Shown piece after piece: positions 22,166 to 30,738 of a stretch of 64,000 bases of DNA. The stretch spans positions 5,192 through 69,191 of the forward strand of contig JBDRKN010000020.1 of assembly GCA_043813955.1 (NCBI GenBank). The letters run 5' to 3'. Each line of letters begins with the position of its first letter. Position 1 is the first letter of the stretch. The position numbers and the translations under genes are program-made. The DNA comes from JBDRKN01 sp043813955 (lineage in GTDB: Bacteria; Patescibacteriota; Patescibacteriia; Patescibacteriales; Patescibacteriaceae). The notes under the pieces are model-generated. The model had not been told where the DNA came from. It worked only from the letters and a program-made list of their open reading frames with translations, and searched no databases.

Positions 22166-23650
22166 TTATACAAGGGTCAGCTGTTCTGGCTTATTTTCTC
22201 CAGAGATATCAATAATTAAGCTGGCTAGAATCAAATATCCAAGGCCTAATGGATGATTCAAATATGGCGTAAAGATATGAACAACAGCTAATACTGCCAA
22301 GCCCATAGTCCAAGCTAATACTAACGGCTGTTTTGAGCTGCGCTTTATAAGGCCATCATGGACTAATTTAATAATCAGGGCTAGATAAGCTAAGAGGCCC
22401 CAGAGCCCGAATTTTAACCATATATCAAGCCATCCCCATTCAAAAGCATAAGTAGTATAGCTATGGTCAGCAGTGTTCTGCACAACTCTTGGATCACTGG
22501 AAATATATGTTACAGTAGCGCCAAAACCCTGGCCAGAAACTGGATTATGCTTAATTGACTTCCATAGCTCTGGCAGCAAAGACCACCGCGAAGAAGCAGC
22601 CGCCTCTGTTGTAAGATTAGCCCTGTCAATCAAGGTAGTGGCAGAAAAATCAGCTACTGGCTCTGGATAAGGAAATTTAATAATCGCTGCAATCAAGATC
22701 AAGCTCATTAATCCTGACAAAACAATCAAGCCATTAACTGATAAAAACTTTTTTAATTTTAATTTGTAGATGCTGATTGATAATGGCCAAAAAATCATTA
22801 AGCCGATCAAGCTGCCTGCCCAAAAACTGCGGGATAAGCTGGTAATCACTAATGAAATCAATAATGTTAACCCTATGCTGTATTTAATAATTCTTTTTTT
22901 ATCTGATTTTTTCACAGCCATGGCTAGTAATAGAAGGATTCCAAAGACAGCCAAAACTATGAAAATATGAGACTGGAAAAAGATGCGGAAAAAGCCGCTT
23001 TGAGTCATAGTCACCTCTCCTATGCCAGAATTCCTAACCCATCCATACAAGACAGAATTTGCTGAAAATAAATTATGAGAAAAAAAGAATAATAATATAT
23101 ATGTCTTGATTGCTATCCAGCTTACGCCAGCCATGACAACCTGCCACAATATTTTTAATTTCTTTTCATTAAATAGCTGGTATATAGGAAAGATAATAGC
23201 CAAATACAGCCAATTATTGGCATCAAAAAAAATATTGCTATAATTATTTCCACTGGCCAATCCGCCTAGGCCAGCCAGAACAACGCCGACAAACAGAGCG
23301 AGCCAATAATACTTAAAGCGTGATTTTAAAAACTGCAAACCTTGCCTATAGCGCAATGCCTTTGCAATCCAGACTGACATTATGATTAGCCACAAAGCTA
23401 TTCTTATGGAAACAGCAGCCTGATCTGTTTCCCAATAAAATAGATACCCTTTTGAACCTATAACCAGCTCTGCTAATAAAATATATATGCCATACTTAAG
23501 ATCTTTCAAGCTTACAAACAAAGTAATAATTACAATTAAAATAAATACTGCCTTATTAACATTTGGCAGAAGATATCCTGACAAAGACAGCAGCTCTGCA
23601 AGGATTATGAACAACAGAGCCCATTTAAATGTTTTAAATTTATTTATCAT
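22166..23650 (-). CDS. O-antigen-ligase-like membrane protein (Wzy/WaaL superfamily)
   Basis: 494 residues with about eleven to twelve membrane segments and one large extracytoplasmic loop (about 325-390: AASSRWSLLPELWKSIKHNP then VSGQGFGATVTYIS). The loop motif (short Arg-containing helix followed by P-x-x-G-x-G) is the mark of the Wzy_C/WaaL ligase-polymerase family, which joins undecaprenyl-linked glycans to an acceptor. Last gene of the 27.2-22.2 kb polysaccharide operon; it overlaps the DUF192 gene by 4 nt. Polymerase and ligase activities cannot be told apart from sequence. Confidence 0.85.
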   Translation of the reverse strand: MINKFKTFKWALLFIILAELLSLSGYLLPNVNKAVFILIVIITLFVSLKDLKYGIYILLAELVIGSKGYLFYWETDQAAVSIRIALWLIIMSVWIAKALRYRQGLQFLKSRFKYYWLALFVGVVLAGLGGLASGNNYSNIFFDANNWLYLAIIFPIYQLFNEKKLKILWQVVMAGVSWIAIKTYILLFFFSHNLFSANSVLYGWVRNSGIGEVTMTQSGFFRIFFQSHIFIVLAVFGILLLLAMAVKKSDKKRIIKYSIGLTLLISLVITSLSRSFWAGSLIGLMIFWPLSISIYKLKLKKFLSVNGLIVLSGLMSLILIAAIIKFPYPEPVADFSATTLIDRANLTTEAAASSRWSLLPELWKSIKHNPVSGQGFGATVTYISSDPRVVQNTADHSYTTYAFEWGWLDIWLKFGLWGLLAYLALIIKLVHDGLIKRSSKQPLVLAWTMGLAVLAVVHIFTPYLNHPLGLGYLILASLIIDISGENKPEQLTLV

Positions 23651-24057
23651 AATATAATAATTACATTATCTCCAATGCTAAATCCGAATTCTTCAGCAAG
23701 GCCGGCATTAACTTCAAGAACATAATCAACAGGCTGGCCTGGACTATATTTATTTGCTGGTTCAGCTCCTTCTACGGATAAGTCATTATCTATTTTAACA
23801 ATTTTTTCATTATTAATCCAAATAATGTCTAAAGGAAAATTCATATTGCGCATTACAAACTCTGGTTCTGTTTTCTCAGAAAAAACAAAGAGCATTCCGC
23901 AGGTCTTGCATATTTCTTCGCGATTGCTCAAACCATTATAATGCTGCTCATCTGTATCAGCTATTTCTATTTTAATAATATGGTCATTAATTATTACTTG
24001 AGGCTGAACCATGGAACAGCCTGATAATAACAAACAGATGATTAACAAAATTTTCAT
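23647..24057 (-). CDS. DUF192 lipoprotein
   Basis: 136 residues with a lipoprotein signal (MKILLIICLLLSGC, Cys at 14). The rest matches DUF192: EIADTDEQHYNGLSNREEI, GMLFVFSEKTEPEFVMRNMN, FPLDIIWINN and YVLEVNAGLAEEFGFSIGD. DUF192 proteins are small secreted beta proteins of unknown role. It is embedded in the polysaccharide operon by 4-nt overlaps on both sides. Confidence 0.88.
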   Translation of the reverse strand: MKILLIICLLLSGCSMVQPQVIINDHIIKIEIADTDEQHYNGLSNREEICKTCGMLFVFSEKTEPEFVMRNMNFPLDIIWINNEKIVKIDNDLSVEGAEPANKYSPGQPVDYVLEVNAGLAEEFGFSIGDNVIIIL

Positions 24058-24734
24058 AAATTATGTTTTTGTTTGATTATATTAACTGACTCTCTATACT
24101 TCTTAACCAAAGGCAGGAATGGAATATTGTAAAATATTTTGGGAATCCAGGAACTGATCATGCCCCCTGCATAAGTTTTAAACAGAATTTTGTCAATCCA
24201 AACTCCAATATAATCATTCTCCAGCATGGTAAGCCATAAATCCCAATCCTGCAGTCTTTTAATATTATTATCAAAGCCAGGGAAATGTTCTTTTCTGATT
24301 AAAGAAGAAGTATGAATATACGGCATCTGCCTTAATTTATCAGGGTTAAAAGGCCAAAGCTTGAACAGCTTAACCCCATACTTAAATGAGCTGTATGCAT
24401 AACTAGCCTTAAGATTATTTTTCAAAGCCTGAATCATATCTTCAAGCATATTTGGCTGCATAACTAAGTCAGCATCGCAGAATAATAGAAATTCTCCTTT
24501 AGCATCTTGTGCTCCTCTGTTTCTGGCAGGATTAGAACCCTGGTTAGATTGAGATATGATTTTAAATTTATCAAACATATTTTCATAATTCTTAATCACT
24601 AAATCAACATTATCAGTAGAGCCGTCATTAACTATGATTATTTCATAATCCTTGCATGTCTGAATTAAAATACTGTCCAGACATTTATCCAGCTTGTCAG
24701 CCTGATTATAGATTGGGATAATTATTGAAATCAT
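24054..24734 (-). CDS. Family 2 glycosyltransferase
   Basis: 226 residues, GT-A fold: ISIIIPIYNQADKLDKCLDS, YEIIIVNDGSTDN, SNQGSNPARNRGA, FLLFCDADLVMQPNML (DxD-type metal site). The acceptor region contains LQDWDLWLTMLE (ED/DW motif). It adds a sugar from a nucleotide donor to a growing surface glycan; donor and acceptor cannot be told. Starts and ends within the operon with 4-nt overlaps. Confidence 0.93.
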   Translation of the reverse strand: MISIIIPIYNQADKLDKCLDSILIQTCKDYEIIIVNDGSTDNVDLVIKNYENMFDKFKIISQSNQGSNPARNRGAQDAKGEFLLFCDADLVMQPNMLEDMIQALKNNLKASYAYSSFKYGVKLFKLWPFNPDKLRQMPYIHTSSLIRKEHFPGFDNNIKRLQDWDLWLTMLENDYIGVWIDKILFKTYAGGMISSWIPKIFYNIPFLPLVKKYRESVNIIKQKHNL

Positions 24735-25807
24735 TTTAATATATTATATATTTTTTGAGCCTGTTTTTTCCAGGAAAATTCATTAACAGCCCTCTGCCTG
24801 CCCTGGTCTCCTAATCTTTGCCTTAATCCCTCATACTTGCTTAGCTTAATAACAGCTTTAGCAATATCATTAATATCTTCAGGATTGACCATAAGGCCGG
24901 TCAAGTTATCCACAACTGCGTCAGATACTCCTCCGCTCTTTCCTGCTATTACAGGCTTGCCTGCCAAAGCTGCTTCTAAATAAACAATCCCAAAACCTTC
25001 AATGTCATTACCTATGCTTCTTGCTGGCATAATAAATATATCGCAGGCATTCATCCATGTCCACTTGTCTGCTTCATTCAAACTTTTAAGAAATTTGATT
25101 TTGTTTTGAATTTCATTTGGCAGCTCTTTGACTTTGTTTTTTAAATATTCTTCATCAGGCCCAGTGCCTGCGATATAATAGACTAAATTAGAAACTTCTG
25201 CAACAATCTGAGGCATAGCCTCAATCACTTTGTCAAAGCCTTTGCGCTCAATTAATCTGCTAATGCTGAACAATACAATTCTATGCAGATTATATGCGTC
25301 TTTAAGCTTGGAGATGGCCTGCTCATTATATATAGGGCGTCCTGCAATTCCAGGATTCACTATTTTAACCTTGCCCAGCTGTTTTTGATCAATAATTTCT
25401 TTAACTTTTTCCCCAGTATAGCTGTTAGCGCAAATAATTTTATGAGCCTTGTGCAGAATTTTCTTGGCTAGCCATGCTTTTCTAGGATGAGCTAAAGCGC
25501 AGGATAAATCATAGCCATGCAAAAATACTGAATATCTAAATTTTAATAAATAAGATAAGATCCATGTTGCCGTGCCCAAAGGTAAAATATGGCCTACTAA
25601 TACATAATTAATCTCTTCTTGCTTAATGGTCTGCCAAAGTTTGCTGATTGCCGGAAGCCACTTTATCAAACCAGGCTTAATTAGCTGTTTTTCATTATTA
25701 TGCAAAACAGTAATATGCTCTGGATAATTCTTAACCATATTACTGTAATAATGGGCAATGCCTCCATGAAAAGGAAAATATTCTAAGGTAAATAGCAAAA
25801 GCTTCAT
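24731..25807 (-). CDS. Family 4 glycosyltransferase
   Basis: 358 residues, GT-B fold. N-terminal domain begins MKLLLFTLEYFPFHGGIAHY (Gly-rich acceptor loop). The C-terminal nucleotide-sugar domain has VLFSISRLIERKGFDKVIEA, a linker AGTGPDEEYLK and the EX7E-like segment GFGIVYLEAALAGKPVIAGK. A retaining sugar transferase for surface polysaccharide. One nt separates its start from the flippase stop. Confidence 0.93.
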   Translation of the reverse strand: MKLLLFTLEYFPFHGGIAHYYSNMVKNYPEHITVLHNNEKQLIKPGLIKWLPAISKLWQTIKQEEINYVLVGHILPLGTATWILSYLLKFRYSVFLHGYDLSCALAHPRKAWLAKKILHKAHKIICANSYTGEKVKEIIDQKQLGKVKIVNPGIAGRPIYNEQAISKLKDAYNLHRIVLFSISRLIERKGFDKVIEAMPQIVAEVSNLVYYIAGTGPDEEYLKNKVKELPNEIQNKIKFLKSLNEADKWTWMNACDIFIMPARSIGNDIEGFGIVYLEAALAGKPVIAGKSGGVSDAVVDNLTGLMVNPEDINDIAKAVIKLSKYEGLRQRLGDQGRQRAVNEFSWKKQAQKIYNILK

Positions 25808-25808
25808 A

Positions 25809-27248
25809 TTATTTGCGTTTAAATGACTGTAAAATACTAATTATATCCTCCTTTTTAAATCCGCCAAGCAAGAATAGCATAACTCCGTAAATCACTGCGC
25901 CAAAGATAACAGAAATAATCAAATTAAACTCTGTTCTAAAGCTATATACAAAAATGCCCATAAACAAAGAGGCTATTAATGATTTGCCAAAAACCTTGGC
26001 AATATTCCAAAAACGATAGTTAATAATCTGCGGAACCAGGCGCCAGCCAAGGAATAATAGCAATAGGCTGGATAATGTAAGCGTAATGCTGGCTCCTATT
26101 ACTTCTAATCTAGGGATTAAAATCAAATTCAAAGTTACGCTAAATAAAGCTGTAATTGCCATATTAATAGTATTCTTTTTTTGCCTGTCGCAGGCATTGA
26201 GCAATGAGCCGATTGGATATGACAAAAACATTAAAAACAATGACAGCATTACAATCTGCAATGGCAAAACTGCTTCAGCATATCCTTGTTTAAAAATTAA
26301 GATCAATTCATCAGCCAAGCATATAATTCCAACCATAATTGGCATAGCAACGATGATGGAATAATTCATTGCCCGCTCAAAAGTAATTGACAGCTGTTCT
26401 TTGTTTTCCTTCCAATACTTGCTCATAGCCGGATAAAGCGCGGCTACAAAAGCTCCTGGGATAAATTGGAATGCCATGACTATCTTGAATGGAATCTGAT
26501 AAATTCCAACTGCCCTGTCATCTACAAGCTTGAATAGCAAAATAGTATCAGTAAATGTGTAAACTTTCTGAAAAATAGCATAAAGGCCGAATGGTATGGT
26601 AATAGCTATTATAGTTTTAATCATCTGCTTGTCCCATTGAGGCCATATCCTTATCTTATACTTAAAAATATTAACTAAGGCTGAGTAAATAAAATTCATT
26701 GTGCTTGCAATAACTAATGCAAACATTAACCACTCCATGCCCCAATTATAGTGAAGGACAATTAAGCTGAATATTAATACTGATAGCTGATAACCAACAG
26801 CGGCAAAGCTTTCAAATTTTAAATTATGAAAACCGCGGGTAGAAGCATAGAACAAGGTAGTAAAAGAATCTAAAACCATGACAATTGATGCAATATATAC
26901 CAAGTTTCTAACAATATCGCTATACCCCCAAACATTTGCAATTATAATCACAGCCAGCCATGAAAAAATAGCCAAAGGAATTTTTAAGGCCAAAGCATTA
27001 TTAAGCAGCTTAGCTGCTCTATCTTTAGTCTTGGCAACCTCTCTAGTCAGAACATTAGCAAGCCCTAAGTCAACAAAAATAGAAAAAATAGAAACAAAAG
27101 AAATGGCAAAATAAAACTTGCCAAGGTCTTCTGGACCCAGCTCTCTGGCATATATGGTGAAATAAGAAAAAGAGATTATCTTTTGAATAATCAATGCTAA
27201 GGTGAAATAAGATGTATTTTTAGCAATATTAGCTACTTTTCCTGTCAT
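25809..27248 (-). CDS. Wzx-like polysaccharide flippase
   Basis: 479 residues from ATG 27248; the frame stays open to a TTG at 27299, but that part (QWKHFRASDGAKG) lies in a GC-rich repeat and is not family-like. Twelve to fourteen membrane segments, typical MATE/Wzx start (NTSYFTLALIIQKIISFSYF) and YARELGPEDLGKFYFAISFV near residue 32. It flips undecaprenyl-linked oligosaccharide across the membrane. First gene of the polysaccharide operon; a repeated GC-rich sequence lies in its leader. Confidence 0.9.
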   Translation of the reverse strand: MTGKVANIAKNTSYFTLALIIQKIISFSYFTIYARELGPEDLGKFYFAISFVSIFSIFVDLGLANVLTREVAKTKDRAAKLLNNALALKIPLAIFSWLAVIIIANVWGYSDIVRNLVYIASIVMVLDSFTTLFYASTRGFHNLKFESFAAVGYQLSVLIFSLIVLHYNWGMEWLMFALVIASTMNFIYSALVNIFKYKIRIWPQWDKQMIKTIIAITIPFGLYAIFQKVYTFTDTILLFKLVDDRAVGIYQIPFKIVMAFQFIPGAFVAALYPAMSKYWKENKEQLSITFERAMNYSIIVAMPIMVGIICLADELILIFKQGYAEAVLPLQIVMLSLFLMFLSYPIGSLLNACDRQKKNTINMAITALFSVTLNLILIPRLEVIGASITLTLSSLLLLFLGWRLVPQIINYRFWNIAKVFGKSLIASLFMGIFVYSFRTEFNLIISVIFGAVIYGVMLFLLGGFKKEDIISILQSFKRK

Positions 27249-27252
27249 AAAG

Positions 27253-27325
27253 TGGAACCCTTTCGCGCCATCGCTCGCTCGGAAATGTTTCCACTGCAAT
27301 GGAACCGCTTCGCTCGCTCGCTCGG
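27253..27325. repeat. GC-rich GCTCGCTCG direct repeats
   Basis: Two related copies of a 26-30-nt unit, 27253-27282 and 27300-27325, each starting TGGAACC and ending in CGCTCGCTCGG, with a TTCCA/TGGAA hairpin between. They are far richer in GC than the surroundings and lie in the leader of the flippase gene. The repeat type resembles short intergenic repeats spread in some genomes, but no second location was seen in this window. Confidence 0.6.
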
Positions 27326-27418
27326 CAATAAAAAATATTTAAAATCTATTTAAAGTATAGCAAAAATCAATAAAAAAACAAGGTTTGTTTAACCTTATTT
27401 TGCAAATATAAATAAAAA

Positions 27419-27661
27419 TTAAAGTTTACTTATAAATAAATCAACGTCATAACCCAACTCTTCAACTTTTTTTATGTAACTTTTTATTACTTCTTTGTAA
27501 ATTTTATGTTGGACTGTTATCTCTAACTTTGTTTTTTGACATTTGACCATTCTATGGCTTCCTTTGCCAGATATTGGCGGTAAAATAGTAAAACCAACTT
27601 TCTTAAATGCCTTTAATATTTTCTTCTGACTACTATCTGATGGATAATTAACAGGTGGCAT
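27419..27661 (-). CDS. hicA: HicA-family toxin (second locus)
   Basis: 80 residues. SQKKILKAFKKVGFTILPPI followed by SGKGSHRMVKCQ gives the HicA fold with the catalytic His in GSH, then the KLEITVQHKIYKEVIKSYIKK strand and helix. It overlaps the HicB-like gene by 14 nt. More divergent from the first locus (454-741) than a recent duplication would be, so the two HicBA pairs are independent. Confidence 0.82.
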   Translation of the reverse strand: MPPVNYPSDSSQKKILKAFKKVGFTILPPISGKGSHRMVKCQKTKLEITVQHKIYKEVIKSYIKKVEELGYDVDLFISKL

Positions 27662-27980
27662 ATCTTAATTTGATTTCCTTATTAATAGGAGATATCAATG
27701 CCTCTGTATTGCAATAACGCCTAGGCACATGAAAAGAAGTAAAAATAGCATCTTTAATATTATCTTCTAATTCACCTAAATTTTTTCCACTCGTAATTAT
27801 ATATTTTTTATATGCATTACTTGATTCAGCCACAAAATATTCGCCTGTTTCATCTCTAACAGTACGCACAGTAAAATCTATTCCGCCATTGACTTTCAAA
27901 TACTTAGTCAAACTATTAAATGCCTCAATGCCTTCCTTGCTTGGAAAATAAGATAATATTTTATAGTAAAGATTAAACAT
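27648..27980 (-). CDS. hicB: HicB-like antitoxin (second locus)
   Basis: 110 residues. Residues 33-95 follow the HicB pattern: GIDFTVRTVRDETGEYFVAE then GKNLGELEDNIKDAIFTSFH. The first 30 residues (YYKILSYFPSKEGIEAFNSL) are an extra helix not found in minimal HicB. It precedes and overlaps the HicA gene. Assignment depends on pairing as much as on sequence. Confidence 0.75.
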   Translation of the reverse strand: MFNLYYKILSYFPSKEGIEAFNSLTKYLKVNGGIDFTVRTVRDETGEYFVAESSNAYKKYIITSGKNLGELEDNIKDAIFTSFHVPRRYCNTEALISPINKEIKLRYATC

Positions 27981-28066
27981 AAAATGTAGGACTTAATATT
28001 TATATTATATCATAAAATACAAAAAACCTCAAAATAGAAACTTTAATAACAACTATATAAATAAAA

Positions 28067-28513
28067 CTAACGCTTGCTCCACTGAGGCGCGCGCCTGGCT
28101 TTCTTTAAACCTGGCTTTTTTCTTTCTTTTCTTCTGGCATCTCTTGTTAAAAGGCCTTTAGCTTTCAAAGATGCGCGCAATTCCTGATTGTATTTAATTA
28201 AAGTTCTGGCAATACCGTGCCTTACAGCATCTGCCTGCCCTGCCTTGCCTCCGCCTTTGGCAATAATGGAAAAATCCATTTTCTCGCTGCCAGTAAGCTT
28301 AATCGGCTGCATTACAGCAATACGCTGCTCTATAGTAGAAAAATATTTTTCAGCTGGCATATTATTAACAATAAGGTTGCCAGCGCCCTTGACATACAAG
28401 CGAACCTGAGCTACAGAAACCTTGCGTCTGCCAATAGCAGAAATATATTTGCCTTTAAACTTAACTGTTGGTTTTTCTGCAGTTTCTTTTTTTATTATTT
28501 TCTTTTCATCCAT
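28067..28513 (-). CDS. rpsI: 30S ribosomal protein S9
   Basis: 148 residues. Family blocks: YISAIGRRKVSVAQVRLYVK, PIKLTGSEKMDFSIIAKGGG, AGQADAVRHGIARTLIKYN, RDARRKERKKPGLKKARRAP and the C-terminal tail QWSKR that reaches the P-site tRNA. It is the last gene of the translation operon and starts 1 nt after rplM. Confidence 0.98.
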   Translation of the reverse strand: MDEKKIIKKETAEKPTVKFKGKYISAIGRRKVSVAQVRLYVKGAGNLIVNNMPAEKYFSTIEQRIAVMQPIKLTGSEKMDFSIIAKGGGKAGQADAVRHGIARTLIKYNQELRASLKAKGLLTRDARRKERKKPGLKKARRAPQWSKR

Positions 28514-28514
28514 A

Positions 28515-28871
28515 TTACTTGATAATTAATCTTTTTAACATATCCTTGCGCAAACGATTGTCTGGAAGCATTTTCCTTACAGCTCGCTTAAGAATATCGC
28601 CAGGATCATTTTTAAAAACATCTGACATCTTAGTTTCTTTTAATCCTCCTGGATAGCCGGAATAATGATAATATTTTTTTTGCTCTAATTTTTTGCCAGT
28701 AAATTTTAATCTATCAACATTAGTTACCTCAACAATATCTCCTATATCCAAATGAGGCTGGAATTCAGGCTTGTCTTTTCCGCGCAAAGCAATAGCTATT
28801 TTAGTAGACAATCTTCCAACTGTCTGCTCTGCAGCGTCAAAGATTTGAGTTTTCCTTTTTATTTCTTTCAT
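28515..28871 (-). CDS. rplM: 50S ribosomal protein L13 (short form)
   Basis: 118 residues, against about 142 in E. coli; the C-terminal 20-25 residues are missing. Core motifs kept: AEQTVGRLSTKIAIALRGKD, GDIVEVTNVDRLKFTGKK, KKYYHYSGYPGGLKE, DILKRAVRKMLPDNRLRKDM. Short L13 is typical of Patescibacteria. Between rplQ and rpsI in the operon. Confidence 0.97.
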   Translation of the reverse strand: MKEIKRKTQIFDAAEQTVGRLSTKIAIALRGKDKPEFQPHLDIGDIVEVTNVDRLKFTGKKLEQKKYYHYSGYPGGLKETKMSDVFKNDPGDILKRAVRKMLPDNRLRKDMLKRLIIK

Positions 28872-28875
28872 AAGT

Positions 28876-29226
28876 TTAAACTAATTCCAGCTGGACTATC
28901 TCAGCTCCATCGCCCTGTCTTGCGCCTAATTTAACAATTCTAGTATAACCGCCTGGTCTTTCCTTATATTTCTTTCCTAAAACATCCATAGCCTTTTTAA
29001 CAGCCATTGGCTGGGGCAAGACAGAGATTAACTTGCGCCGCGCAGTAAGATCGCCTGCCTTTGCAGTAGTAATTAATTTTTCTACCAATGGCTTAACTGC
29101 CTTAGCCTTGGCTTCAGTAGTTTTAACTTTTTCATAAATCAAAACACTGGCAGCCAAATTCCTCAACATCATTTCCCTTGGCTGCTTTTTTCTTCCTAAA
29201 ATTTTTCCTTTCTTTCTATGTCGCAT
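28876..29226 (-). CDS. rplQ: 50S ribosomal protein L17
   Basis: 116 residues from ATG 29226 (start MRHRKKGKILGRKKQPREMM, the conserved N-terminus); an upstream in-frame ATG at 29241 would add MQLIT and is unlikely. The start overlaps the end of rpoA by 11 nt. Core: LAASVLIYEKVKTTEAKAKA, VEKLITTAKAGDL, GGYTRIVKLGARQGDGAEIV. Confidence 0.97.
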   Translation of the reverse strand: MRHRKKGKILGRKKQPREMMLRNLAASVLIYEKVKTTEAKAKAVKPLVEKLITTAKAGDLTARRKLISVLPQPMAVKKAMDVLGKKYKERPGGYTRIVKLGARQGDGAEIVQLELV

Positions 29227-30058
29227 AGTTATTAATTGCATTTATAACATCATCCTTGGTTTTCATCTTTTCTGGCTCTTCAATTCCTTTTTCCTTGGCT
29301 AATTCATTTAATTTAGCTCTGGTTAATTTTGATAAATCTAATTCTTCTTTAATCTCTTCCTCTTCAGGCTCTTCTTTTTTTAATAAAGCATTGAACTGGT
29401 CAATCAGAACATTAACAGCTTGCTCAAAAGCCTGTTCTGGATTAATAATTCCGTCAGTAGTAATATCTAAGGAAAGCTTATCCCAGTTTGTCATCTTTCC
29501 AACACGGGTATTTTCTACATCAATGCCGGCTGCCAAGACAGGAGAAAAAATAGAATCAATTTCAATATAGCCGATCTCCTTATTCCTATCCTCGCGGTTT
29601 TCAATTGTTTCATAACCCATGCCTCGTGAAACAAAGATTTCCATTTCCAAAGTTCCTGCCGGATCAGTAATATGCGCTAAAAGCAAATCCTTATTAATAA
29701 TCTCAACATCGCTATTGGCTTTAATGTCGCTGGCTTTGACTTCTTTTTCACCGCGGGCTTCAAGCTCTAATCTGACTATTTCATCTGTATGAATTTTCAA
29801 AGTTAATTGTTTTAAATTAAGAGCAATATCTAAAACATCTTCCTTAATATTAGGCAAAGCCATAAACTCATGTTCAGCGCCCTTGATCTTAACGCCAACC
29901 ACGGCTGTGCCTGGCAAGGAAGACAGCAAGACCCTTCTTAAAGAATTACCTAAAGTAGTTCCATAGCCAGGATATAGAGGTTCAATAATGACAAATTTTT
30001 GATTTGGCTTATCGCCTTGGATAAAAGTTATATTTTTGGGTAAAGCTATTTTTTGCAT
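29216..30058 (-). CDS. rpoA: DNA-directed RNA polymerase subunit alpha, atypical C-terminus
   Basis: 280 residues from ATG 30058 (start MQKIALPKNI); the frame continues upstream but without family similarity. The N-terminal domain for dimerisation and core assembly is complete: IEPLYPGYGTTLGNSLRRVL, LSSLPGTAVVGVKIKGAEHE, EDVLDIALNLKQL, NTRVGKMTNWDKLSLDITTD. The normal C-terminal helix-hairpin-helix domain that binds UP elements and activators is absent. After an acidic linker (KEEPEEEEIKEEL) there are only about 40 residues resembling a SAP or Rho-N helix-extended-helix: LSKLTRAKLNELAKEKGIEE then KTKDDVINAINNY. Confidence 0.96.
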   Translation of the reverse strand: MQKIALPKNITFIQGDKPNQKFVIIEPLYPGYGTTLGNSLRRVLLSSLPGTAVVGVKIKGAEHEFMALPNIKEDVLDIALNLKQLTLKIHTDEIVRLELEARGEKEVKASDIKANSDVEIINKDLLLAHITDPAGTLEMEIFVSRGMGYETIENREDRNKEIGYIEIDSIFSPVLAAGIDVENTRVGKMTNWDKLSLDITTDGIINPEQAFEQAVNVLIDQFNALLKKEEPEEEEIKEELDLSKLTRAKLNELAKEKGIEEPEKMKTKDDVINAINNYAT

Positions 30059-30084
30059 ATGTCTTTTTTTATCCCTCCCGGGAC

Positions 30085-30101
30085 CATGCTCGCAGAGCAT
30101 G
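30085..30101 (-). promoter_or_regulatory. Hairpin in the rpsD-rpoA gap
   Basis: CATGCTC (30085-30091) pairs with GAGCATG (30095-30101) around a 3-nt loop. On the minus strand it lies between the rpsD stop and the rpoA start, just before GGGAGGG. No T-run, so it is not a terminator; it may stabilise the mRNA or limit rpoA translation. Confidence 0.5.
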
Positions 30102-30112
30102 ATTTTTAAAAA

Positions 30113-30736
30113 TTATCGTGAATAAAACTCAACAATGGCCTGGCTGTTAATTGACTGGTCAACTTCTCCTTTGCTTGGCTCATGCAATACCTTTGCCTGC
30201 AATTCAGTCCAATCCCAGTTAAGCCATCCTGGCAAATTTGCCTTCTTGGCTTTTCCCAAGGATTGATTAAAGAGTTTGTTATTTTCCTTGCTTTTTTTAA
30301 TTTTAATAATATCATTGCTCTTTACCTGGAATGACGGCACATTAACCAGCTTGTCATTGACTAAAAAATTGCTATGGCTAACCATTTGTCTTGCCTGGGA
30401 GCGCGATACTGCCAGACCTAAGCGATAGATAACATTATCTAATCTAGTTTCCAGCATTTTCAAAAAATTTTCGCCAGCATTGCCTTTGCGCTTAGCTTTC
30501 TCAAACAAAATCCTGAACTGCTTTTCTCTCATGCCATATGAATGCTTGGCCTTTTGTTTTTCAGCTAATTGCACGCCATATTGGCTTTGCTTGGCACGGC
30601 GCTTAGCGCCATGAATACCTGGTATATAATTGCGCGAAACCATAGCGCACTTTGGCGAACTACAACGATCGCCCTTGAGCATTAATTTGCTTCCAGCGCG
30701 CCTACATTTTCTGCATTGTGCGTCTAATTTAGACAT
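30113..30736 (-). CDS. rpsD: 30S ribosomal protein S4 (zinc-binding form)
   Basis: 207 residues. The N-terminus has four cysteines (CRKCRRAGSKLMLKGDRCSS then C at PKC), the zinc-binding C+ form of S4. The S4 RNA-binding domain follows: NFLKMLETRLDNVIYRLGLA and SRSQARQMVSHSNFLVNDKL. Assembly starter of the 30S subunit. It starts 2 nt after rpsK ends. Confidence 0.98.
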   Translation of the reverse strand: MSKLDAQCRKCRRAGSKLMLKGDRCSSPKCAMVSRNYIPGIHGAKRRAKQSQYGVQLAEKQKAKHSYGMREKQFRILFEKAKRKGNAGENFLKMLETRLDNVIYRLGLAVSRSQARQMVSHSNFLVNDKLVNVPSFQVKSNDIIKIKKSKENNKLFNQSLGKAKKANLPGWLNWDWTELQAKVLHEPSKGEVDQSINSQAIVEFYSR

Positions 30737-30738
30737 AA

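Noticed and set aside
27249..27299. Upstream extension of the flippase from a TTG start
   Set aside because: The added residues come from the GC-rich repeat and do not match the family N-terminus.
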